Assembly: GCA_025358395.1 (NCBI GenBank)
Contig: JANYJT010000220.1
Span: 1-5,412 of the forward strand
Direction: 5' to 3'
Source: Bacteroidia bacterium
Lineage (GTDB): Bacteria; Bacteroidota; Bacteroidia; Bacteroidales; Prolixibacteraceae
Length of the DNA stretch: 5,412 bases
This document shows, piece after piece, positions 1 through 5,412 of this stretch. The notes beneath the pieces are model-generated. The model was given only the letters and a program-made list of their open reading frames with translations, was not told the DNA's origin and made no database searches. How positions within the stretch are numbered: position 1 is the first letter of the stretch; every line of letters starts with the position of its first letter. Position numbers and translations under genes: made by a program.

Positions 1-2573
1 TGCCCACCGGAGTGTGGACACATGTTGCTGTGGTTTATAATCCGTCTGCCTCGTTAGCAAAAATGTACATTAACGGAGCGGAAGTGACGCTAGTTAACCA
101 TGGAACCAATCCATTAAGTACTGCAATTGCCAACACAACAACTCCATTTTATTTAGGGACCCGCAGCGATGCCATCTATCGGTTCAAAGGTTCGATGGAC
201 GAAGTCAGGGTTTGGAACACCGTGCGCAGTCAGGCAGAGGTACAAAACGATAGGATTACAGCCATCTCATCTTCGTCGGGTTTGCTTTGTTCCTATAACT
301 TCGATGAAGGTACAGCAGGGGGCAACAACACCGCAGGCAGCACAATGCTACCCGACCTGACCGGAAACGGAAACAACGGTACATTGACCAACTTTGCTTT
401 AACAGGAACCACATCTAACTGGGTCGAAAGTTATGCCATGGTAGTACCCACTGCCACTGCTGCAACCAGTACAAACGCTTCGGGCTTTACCACCAACTGG
501 ACCGCACCAGCGGTGGGGATTGTAAATAATTACAAGCTTGATGTTGCCGCCGATGCTGCTTTTACAGCCCCGGTGACAGGTTCGCCATTTACAATTGCCT
601 CGCCTACGCTGACAAAGGCTATCACTGGTTTGGCATCAAATACCACTTATTACTACCGCGTTCGTGCCGATAAAACAACGGTGACCGGCGAAGGGGTTTA
701 TTCGAACGCAATATCACAAACTACACTCCAGTCGCCAACTGTAAGCACACAAGCAGTAAGTAGCATTGGTGTAACCACCGCAACAGGTAACGGAAATATC
801 ACTAATATAGGGAATCCCGGTTCAACAACGGCTTATGGGGTGTGTTGGAAAACCAGTACCGGGCCAACTATTTCGGATAGCAAAGTTGATAAAGGTGTTA
901 CCTCGTCAACAGCTGCTTTTACTGCTTCTATAACATCGCTTACTCCCGGAACCCAATATTACGTTCGCGCTTATGCAATAAATACATCAGGAACCAGCTA
1001 TGGCAACGAAGTTTCGTTTACCACTCTAACCGCAGGCACCTGGACCGGCGCTACCAATACCGATTGGGCAGCAGCCTCCAACTGGGCTGGTGGAAGTGTA
1101 CCTGTCGCAGGAACAGATGTAATTATTCCAGATGTCACCAATGACCCGATAATAGGAGTTGCAACCTCAGCCGATTGCCACAACCTCACCGTAAATTCAG
1201 GCGGCAGCCTCACCATTGCCTCAACCGGTTCGGGAACCGGTTCACTCATCGTTAGCGGAACAGCAACAGGCAATATGACAGCCCAACGTTACATGACCAC
1301 CGGTGCATGGCACATGACAGCCTCACCTTTATCAGAGCAATCCATTACCAATTTCCTGACTGGCAATGCCAATGTGGCAACCAACGGAAGTTTCCGTGGA
1401 ATGATGGACTATGATGAAGCGGGTAACAAATGGAACAGCTTTTTCACCAACGCAACAGGTGGCAACATTGAAACCGGGACAGGATATTCGATACGGACAA
1501 CAGCCGATGGTATAGTTACTTTTACCGGGGCGCTCCAGGTCGGAACCCAGACTGCAACTACCATTGCCGACAAATGGAACTGCATTGGAAACCCTTATAC
1601 TTCGGCTATTGGGATAACTATGGGGAGTAGTAGCACCGCCAATTTTATAACAGATAATGCTGGTAATCTTGCAGAATCGTATGGTGCTATTTATATTTGG
1701 GACAAATTGGATGTTTACAATGGGATATCAGGAAACTACACCGCAGTTTCGAATGTGCCGGGTAGCTATGACAATGTTCAGCAGGGACAGGGTTTCTGTG
1801 TGAGAATGAAAGCTGGGGTTAGTTCTATCAGTTTCACACTGGCAATGCAACTTCATAGTACTGCATTAGCCTTAAAATCGGCAAATACTCCATGGGCAAC
1901 CATCAAACTAATCGCCTCGGCCAACAACCAGAAAAGTTCGACCATCCTTGCCTTTAACAGCAGCATGACCAAAGGATTAGACCAGACTTACGATGCCGGG
2001 TTGTTAAATGGAAGCGCTGACGTGGTTATTTATACCAGGCTGGTCGATGACAATGGAATCCCCTTTGCCATTCAGGCTTTGCCCGATAACGATTATGCCA
2101 GCATGGTCATCCCCGTTGGTTTGGATTGCAAAACAGGTGGCGAGGTCGTCTTTTCTGCCGAAACGATCAATCTGGCATCTGGTTGCAGGGTAATCATCGA
2201 AGACCGGCTGAACAAAACGTTTACCGATCTCTCCCGGAACGATTACAAAATAACCATCGCGGCCAACACGAGTACTACCAACAGATTCTTTATCCATACT
2301 TCGGGCCTGACTACCACTTTTTCGGATGAACTCAATAACCAGAGATTCAAGCTAAAGGTTTATCCATCGAATAGCGAAATCATCATCGAAGGTGAAGTTG
2401 GCAGCAGTGCTCAAGCTTCCTTATTCGATGTAAGAGGTCGGAAATTAGGTCAATATAAACTAACGGGATTAAACCACAATTCCATTTCAACTTCAGGATT
2501 GGCTTCGGGTGTTTACCTTCTGAATGTGACAGATAGAGGAAAACGCTTCACCGGTAAAGTTGAAATTTATTGA
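1..2573 (+). CDS. Large secreted multidomain surface protein (LamG, two FN3-like, T9SS sorting domain), 5'-truncated by window edge
   Basis: Probable cell-surface or secreted protein exported by the type IX secretion system; its ligand is unknown. The reading frame is open from base 3 (P-T-G-V-W-T-H-V), which is the interior of a LamG/concanavalin-like domain. The GTG at 12 is therefore not a real start, and the gene begins upstream. Counting residues from that GTG, the LamG remainder covers about 1-90, with the typical FKGSMDEVRVWN strand at 58-69. A linker containing NFDEG and DLTGNGNNGT follows. A fibronectin III domain spans about 146-238 (Y-Y-Y-R-V-R-A near its end), and a second FN3-like domain about 241-341 (Q-Y-Y-V-R-A-Y-A). 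A module opening with GTWTGATNTDW lies at about 342-355, followed by a long beta-rich region. The C-terminal 75 residues (FKLKVYPS at 779, then SLFDVRGRKLGQY, GLASGVYLLNV and KVEIY) match a T9SS type A sorting domain. There is no visible catalytic motif, so an adhesin or matrix role is an inference. It stops 18 nt before the small peptide gene, suggesting co-transcription. Confidence 0.9.
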   Translation, partial: PTGVWTHVAVVYNPSASLAKMYINGAEVTLVNHGTNPLSTAIANTTTPFYLGTRSDAIYRFKGSMDEVRVWNTVRSQAEVQNDRITAISSSSGLLCSYNFDEGTAGGNNTAGSTMLPDLTGNGNNGTLTNFALTGTTSNWVESYAMVVPTATAATSTNASGFTTNWTAPAVGIVNNYKLDVAADAAFTAPVTGSPFTIASPTLTKAITGLASNTTYYYRVRADKTTVTGEGVYSNAISQTTLQSPTVSTQAVSSIGVTTATGNGNITNIGNPGSTTAYGVCWKTSTGPTISDSKVDKGVTSSTAAFTASITSLTPGTQYYVRAYAINTSGTSYGNEVSFTTLTAGTWTGATNTDWAAASNWAGGSVPVAGTDVIIPDVTNDPIIGVATSADCHNLTVNSGGSLTIASTGSGTGSLIVSGTATGNMTAQRYMTTGAWHMTASPLSEQSITNFLTGNANVATNGSFRGMMDYDEAGNKWNSFFTNATGGNIETGTGYSIRTTADGIVTFTGALQVGTQTATTIADKWNCIGNPYTSAIGITMGSSSTANFITDNAGNLAESYGAIYIWDKLDVYNGISGNYTAVSNVPGSYDNVQQGQGFCVRMKAGVSSISFTLAMQLHSTALALKSANTPWATIKLIASANNQKSSTILAFNSSMTKGLDQTYDAGLLNGSADVVIYTRLVDDNGIPFAIQALPDNDYASMVIPVGLDCKTGGEVVFSAETINLASGCRVIIEDRLNKTFTDLSRNDYKITIAANTSTTNRFFIHTSGLTTTFSDELNNQRFKLKVYPSNSEIIIEGEVGSSAQASLFDVRGRKLGQYKLTGLNHNSISTSGLASGVYLLNVTDRGKRFTGKVEIY

Positions 2574-2591
2574 CCAGAAACTACAAACGAA

Positions 2592-2771
2592 ATGGGAAAA
2601 GAAAAAGATATCAGCAAAGAAAAAGGCAAGCAAGAGCGCCTCATTTCAAGAAAAGAAGCCCTCAAAAAGACAGGGTATATCGCCTTATCGGCTGCCACCA
2701 TGATGATGCTAATCAGCAAACCAGATAAAGCTGTGGCCCAATCGATGGCACCACCACCGGCATGGACATAA
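2592..2771 (+). CDS. 59-residue small peptide with Tat-like signal and Pro-rich tail; possible modified-peptide precursor
   Basis: I do not recognise a named family. The ATG lies 18 nt after the upstream stop with no Shine-Dalgarno sequence, and the frame runs to TAA at 2769-2771. Residues 1-18 are rich in Lys and Glu. Residues 19-25 read S-R-K-E-A-L-K, close to the twin-arginine consensus S/T-R-R-x-F-L-K but with Lys for the second Arg and Ala for Phe. A hydrophobic stretch follows at about 27-41 (GYIALSAATMMMLI), then K-P-D-K and A-V-A at 47-49, a plausible signal peptidase I site. Cleavage there would release only QSMAPPPAWT, with Gln first and Thr last. There is no Cys, so it is neither a lipoprotein nor a lanthipeptide-type core. 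Its proximity to the T9SS protein and the terminator at 2807 suggest it is the last gene of that unit. The signal-like organisation in so short an ORF argues for a real gene. Alternatives are a membrane-anchored small protein or a leader-core precursor acted on by the downstream enzymes. Confidence 0.75.
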   Translation: MGKEKDISKEKGKQERLISRKEALKKTGYIALSAATMMMLISKPDKAVAQSMAPPPAWT

Positions 2772-2806
2772 GCGGAGCAAAAATATTCAATATTTGTTAG
2801 TCAGAG

Positions 2807-2846
2807 AGGCTGTCCAAAAACAAAAGCCAGGGGCAGCCTTCTTTTT
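2807..2846 (+). terminator. Rho-independent terminator after the small peptide gene
   Basis: A 9-bp stem is formed by AGGCTGTCC (2807-2815) and GGGCAGCCT (2831-2839), with one G-U pair and no mismatch. The loop is 15 nt and A-rich, and the T-rich run TTCTTTTT (2839-2846) follows. It lies 35 nt after the small peptide stop and 53 nt before the next start, so it should separate the surface protein/peptide unit from the kinase/nucleotidyltransferase unit. Confidence 0.8.
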
Positions 2847-2848
2847 AT

Positions 2849-2879
2849 GATATTTGTGTTCCTGATAAATAATTTATTG
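2849..2879 (+). promoter_or_regulatory. Weak candidate Bacteroidota-type promoter region for the kinase operon
   Basis: A promoter is expected between the terminator and the ATG at 2900. GATATTTG at 2849-2856 matches five of the six fixed positions of the Bacteroidota -7 element TAnnTTTG, but no -33 TTTG lies at the right distance upstream. Alternatively, TTTG at 2853-2856 could serve as a -33 element with an A/T-rich -7 near 2870-2879, but that element and its spacing are poor. The region is A/T-rich, so chance matches are likely. Confidence 0.2.
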
Positions 2880-2899
2880 TAATAAAGGATTGTTCTTCA

Positions 2900-4033
2900 A
2901 TGAATGAAAATACAACAGTCGTCAGGAAAATCGACAACTCCTTTGTCGTATGGTTTGCAAATGGAAACCAGTTTGTTCTTTTGGAAGAACCTGCCTACTT
3001 CGTTTTACAGTTAATAGAACAAGGAGTGCATAAAAGAGCAATTGTAAATCGGTGCATTGATCGGTACCAAACTACGGAAACAGAATGCACCCAATTTGTA
3101 AACGAAATAGAGGATAAGATTGACGGTATCAGGAAACACGCAACCCAAACAGAAAATGTATTTGGTGACGAATTCGAATCGCAAAGCAAATCGTTTCCGC
3201 TATATTCCGCGCATCGCTACTTAATTAGGAATAAATACTTTCGGTTTCATTTCGAGACACGGCTTTACGAGCATTATCTGCATCCTTTGCTTCAACATCA
3301 CGAAACAGACACTTGCACAACAGAATCTGCTCTTTTTGAATTGTTTGGACACAAAGGCAAAATCGTTTTGCGGGTCAACAAACAAGTAAAAGGGATGTGG
3401 AACGAAGATGAAACCCATTTATTAAGTGGCATGGCCTCGCTTCAGATATTGAATACAATTTACGAAAAGAACGATTGCGACTGGATGGCCATTATCCATG
3501 CTTCGGCAGTTACAAACGGCACGAAAACAATCGCGTTTACAGCCAGTCCCGGAAGCGGGAAAAGTACCATTGCGGCTCTGCTTCAACAAAAAGGATTTAC
3601 GCTTGTATCCGACGATTTCGTACCGCTTGAACGGATTACGCAACACGTTTTCCCTTTCCCTGCTGCTATGTCGGTTAAAGAAGGAGCAACCGAATTGCTC
3701 TCAGCGCTGTATCCATCGCTTCAAAAACAGGAAGAAGCTCAACAAAGCAGGACCAACAAACTGGTCAGGTATTTACCTGTTGAAGGAAAAGCCTTGCCTA
3801 CGCCTGTAAAGGAAATTATTTTCATTAAATACGATCCAGCCGTTGATTTTAAAATGGAACATTTGCCCCGGCTTGAAGCCCTAAAAATGTTACTGGATGA
3901 AACCTGGACTTCCCCTTTGCCTGAGAATGCCGGGCAGTTTTTGGATTGGTACTGTGGAATATCGTGTTACAGATTAACCTATTCCAACAACGAAAAAGCC
4001 CTGCAAACCATCGCAAAACTGTTTGAACAATGA
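2900..4033 (+). CDS. PqqD-like / HPr kinase-like P-loop protein, probable peptide-modifying kinase
   Basis: Probable cytoplasmic ATP-dependent kinase related to the C-terminal domain of HPr kinase/phosphorylase, of the kind found in modified-peptide clusters. Residues 1 to about 85 resemble a PqqD-like winged-helix domain (VVRKIDNSFVVWF, then EEPAYFVLQLIEQG), the fold that binds leader peptides in many RiPP pathways. The middle (about 90-190) has no motif I recognise. The HprK-like part contains IIHAS with His200 in the position of the catalytic histidine region, a Walker A motif ASPGSGKST at 215-223, and SDD at 237-239, equivalent to the Mg-binding acidic pair of HprK. PFPAAMSVKEG follows at 252-262. 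The HprK signature region with its ERG/GIIN-like loop is not evident, so classical HPr phosphorylation is unlikely. The 377-residue length suits these two-domain proteins. The ATG at 2900 lies 54 nt after the terminator hairpin and T-run, with no clear Shine-Dalgarno sequence. The stop overlaps the next start as ATGA, implying translational coupling. The substrate is unknown; the small peptide at 2592 is a candidate. Confidence 0.85.
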   Translation: MNENTTVVRKIDNSFVVWFANGNQFVLLEEPAYFVLQLIEQGVHKRAIVNRCIDRYQTTETECTQFVNEIEDKIDGIRKHATQTENVFGDEFESQSKSFPLYSAHRYLIRNKYFRFHFETRLYEHYLHPLLQHHETDTCTTESALFELFGHKGKIVLRVNKQVKGMWNEDETHLLSGMASLQILNTIYEKNDCDWMAIIHASAVTNGTKTIAFTASPGSGKSTIAALLQQKGFTLVSDDFVPLERITQHVFPFPAAMSVKEGATELLSALYPSLQKQEEAQQSRTNKLVRYLPVEGKALPTPVKEIIFIKYDPAVDFKMEHLPRLEALKMLLDETWTSPLPENAGQFLDWYCGISCYRLTYSNNEKALQTIAKLFEQ

Positions 4034-5169
4034 CCAATACCGAACTTTTTTATTTTCTGGGGAATTGTCTGTCATTAGGCGAAAACGTAAAGAACAAACA
4101 AAAGGTTATTCGTACTATTCAACTGGGAGAAGTAGACTGGGAGCGTTTTGTAGCTCTTTCCAGCGGTCATTTAGTGATACCATCAGTTTATCTGCGGTTT
4201 AAACGGCAAGGCATCCTCCCCTATTTGCCCGAAGATTTGAGCGATCATTTCAAAATGATATACGACCTGAACCTCCAACGAAACACAACGATATTGTCGC
4301 AAACCGACCAGATCAACCGACTGTTTGCTACAGCTGGCATTGTTCCTATTTACCTGAAAGGGACAGCCAATTTGCTCGACCATTTGTATGAAGATGTGGG
4401 CGAACGGATGGTGGGCGATATTGATTTGCTGGTTTCGGATGCCGAATTTCTCAAGGCGGCCAACCTGCTAAAAGCTGAAGGATACGAACACCAACACCCG
4501 TTTTTTGAAGACGATCAACCTATCACTAAACACTTTCCACGGTTGTTTCATCCAACAGAATTGGCCGATGTTGAAGTTCATCGGGCTCCTGTTGATTTAC
4601 AATTATCTGCTCATTTTAATTATTCTATCATCCGGACTGAAGCCAAGCTAATTGAAACCGGTCCGCCTTGCTATGTTTTGTCCGATCGGCACAAGGTAAC
4701 CCTGAATTTTATGCACGGGTTTATGGCCAGCGATGTCAGGCTGATGCGTTCGGTTACTTTTCGGAATATGATCGATCTGTTTTTCCTCTCGCAACGGGTT
4801 GATGTGTACGAAATACTTGCACAGCTACCACAATACGCAGCAAAAGCTTTGGTGTATGCCGATTTTGTAAATCACACCATGGAGTTTGATAATTCTCACC
4901 AACTTAGTTCCCGTTCAAAACGTTTTATCAAAAATCAGGATTTACTTCGGAAATCGAAATACTGGTATCGCATAAAGTGGTCGACATTCTATCTGTTTAG
5001 TAGAATTTGGAAAGGTTATCTTCCAAATGCTTTAGGAGTAATTTTTAATAAAAAGGTTAGGACATCTGTTTTCAGAAGGCTCAGTAGCCCAAGATGGTAT
5101 AAGGCGCATATAAAATCGTATTCCAACAGTTTCAACCAAAACTTTGGAAGAAAACAGCATTCAGCGTAA
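4030..5169 (+). CDS. Nucleotidyltransferase family protein (NTP_transf_5-like, minimal nucleotidyltransferase fold)
   Basis: Probable cytoplasmic nucleotidyltransferase of the Pol-beta-like superfamily, NTP_transf_5 type. The reaction and substrate are not established for most of the family, although members recur beside HprK-like kinases and lasso/RiPP genes. An N-terminal helical region (about 1-100, with ERFVALSSGHLVIPSVYLRF at its core) precedes IYLKG at 107-111. The metal-binding motif GDIDLLV at 129-135 follows, with Asp130 and Asp132 as the expected ligands and R-M-V just before it. A second conserved-looking acidic/His element, VEVHR (Glu182, His184), lies where the family usually has an E-x-H motif. 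The C-terminal third is helical and basic, with no membrane segment I can support. The motifs look intact, so activity is plausible. The start overlaps the kinase stop by 4 nt, so the two proteins are probably made in a fixed ratio. No convincing terminator follows the TAA at 5167-5169. The sequence after it is degenerate, so the original operon may once have continued. Confidence 0.85.
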   Translation: MTNTELFYFLGNCLSLGENVKNKQKVIRTIQLGEVDWERFVALSSGHLVIPSVYLRFKRQGILPYLPEDLSDHFKMIYDLNLQRNTTILSQTDQINRLFATAGIVPIYLKGTANLLDHLYEDVGERMVGDIDLLVSDAEFLKAANLLKAEGYEHQHPFFEDDQPITKHFPRLFHPTELADVEVHRAPVDLQLSAHFNYSIIRTEAKLIETGPPCYVLSDRHKVTLNFMHGFMASDVRLMRSVTFRNMIDLFFLSQRVDVYEILAQLPQYAAKALVYADFVNHTMEFDNSHQLSSRSKRFIKNQDLLRKSKYWYRIKWSTFYLFSRIWKGYLPNALGVIFNKKVRTSVFRRLSSPRWYKAHIKSYSNSFNQNFGRKQHSA

Positions 5170-5261
5170 CGCCAAAAGCTATCACGGCCACTGTAACCAC
5201 AGCTGATAAGTGTTTTGATGACACGACGGCAGGGTCAATGGCAGCAATGATTGTGGAATAG
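5170..5261 (+). other. Non-coding junction with possible out-of-frame coding debris
   Basis: This stretch starts right after the nucleotidyltransferase stop. One frame stays open through it, reading ITATVTTADKCFDD and then GSMAAMIVE to a TAG at 5259-5261, with no start of its own. The Thr/Val-rich wording recalls the repetitive beta-rich parts of secreted Bacteroidota proteins, but the match is only an impression. It is not in frame with the sorting-domain fragment that follows. There is no convincing hairpin and T-run terminator: the only stem seen is CTGT/ACAG at 5191-5202, 4 bp. Confidence 0.3.
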
Positions 5262-5412
5262 GGAGCATTTCGAGCAGGAATTCACCATTTTGATCTTTAA
5301 CCAGCTTGGGCAGAAAATCCATGAACTGCCGGGAGTGATGATCAACGGGGAGTTCACTCAGGAAATCAACCTCCCAAATACTTCATCAGGGGTCTATACA
5401 ATCATCTTCCGA
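5251..5412 (+). pseudogene. Headless T9SS C-terminal sorting-domain fragment, running off the window
   Basis: After a stop at 5248-5250 the frame is open for 54 codons to the window edge. It reads EFTILIFNQLGQKIHELPG, then GEFTQEINLPNTSSGVYTIIF. This is the second half of a T9SS type A sorting domain: a beta strand, the N-x-L-G-Q-K turn, a polar linker, and L-x-x-x-S-S-G-V-Y near the end. The preceding signature (V-Y-P-N-P-like) and the passenger protein are missing. No ATG, GTG or TTG in frame gives a sensible start: the TTG at 5251 directly follows the stop and the first ATG at 5338 lies inside the domain. It is best read as the tail of a secreted-protein gene whose 5' part was lost by deletion or by insertion of the upstream genes. 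A sequencing frameshift is a possible alternative. Confidence 0.6.

Noticed and set aside
12..14. GTG as the start of the surface protein
   Set aside because: The frame is open to the window edge and codes for the conserved P-T-G-x-W-T-H-V strand of LamG domains, so the gene starts upstream.
1223..1242. Perfect 9-bp inverted repeat AACCGGTTC-GG-GAACCGGTT inside the surface protein gene
   Set aside because: It encodes part of a Ser-Thr-Gly repeat (STGSGTGS), so the symmetry follows from repeated Thr/Gly/Ser codons. There is no T-run and no gene boundary nearby.
998..1273. Antisense open frame of 91 codons within the surface protein gene
   Set aside because: It lies wholly inside a well-supported coding region, its predicted product is low-complexity Val/Pro/Ala-rich, and it has no motif or start context. 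It is a shadow of the Thr/Gly-rich + strand frame.
2004..2297. Antisense open frame of 97 codons
   Set aside because: It is fully inside the surface protein gene, with no domain signature, and is explained by codon bias of the real frame.
3498..3809. 103-codon + strand open frame inside the kinase gene
   Set aside because: It overlaps the Walker A and SDD coding region in another frame and has a basic, motif-free product; it is a frame shadow.
5170..5250. Terminator after the nucleotidyltransferase gene
   Set aside because: Only a 4-bp CTGT/ACAG stem is visible and no T-run follows, so an intrinsic terminator cannot be supported.
1..5412. CRISPR array, tRNA/rRNA genes, transposase or IS ends
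   Set aside because: No regularly spaced repeats, no tRNA-like cloverleaf and no transposase motif were seen by eye on either strand.

Overview
The window looks like chromosomal DNA from a free-living member of the Bacteroidota, probably a Bacteroidales/Marinilabiliales-like lineage. Three things support this. One large protein ends in a type IX secretion (T9SS) C-terminal sorting domain, and a second such domain survives as a fragment at the right edge. None of the starts has a convincing Shine-Dalgarno sequence, and their upstream stretches are A/T-rich. The domain repertoire (LamG/concanavalin-like, fibronectin III, T9SS type A tail) is typical of that phylum. The lineage is inferred from architecture only.

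Layout, all on the + strand. (1) 1-2573 is the 3' part of a large multidomain secreted surface protein whose start lies upstream of the window. (2) 2592-2771, only 18 nt downstream, is a 59-codon gene for a small peptide. It has a Lys-rich N-terminus, a Tat-like S-R-K-x-A-L-K motif, a short hydrophobic stretch and an A-V-A site, and would leave a Pro-rich tail of about ten residues. (3) 2807-2846 is a good intrinsic terminator that closes this first transcription unit. (4) 2900-4033 and 4030-5169 are translationally coupled by an ATGA overlap. They encode a PqqD-like/HPr-kinase-like P-loop protein and a minimal nucleotidyltransferase of the NTP_transf_5 type. (5) 5170-5412 holds no intact gene. 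It contains an in-frame but headless T9SS sorting-domain segment running off the right edge, preceded by out-of-frame debris.

How they may work together: the surface protein and the small peptide appear to be co-transcribed. The kinase-like and nucleotidyltransferase proteins belong to families that recur in gene clusters for ribosomally made, modified peptides (RiPPs), including lasso-type clusters where an HprK-like kinase phosphorylates the precursor. The most interesting reading is that the 59-residue peptide is a substrate of the downstream enzyme pair. This is inference: a terminator separates the two units, and no cyclase, leader peptidase or transporter lies inside the window.
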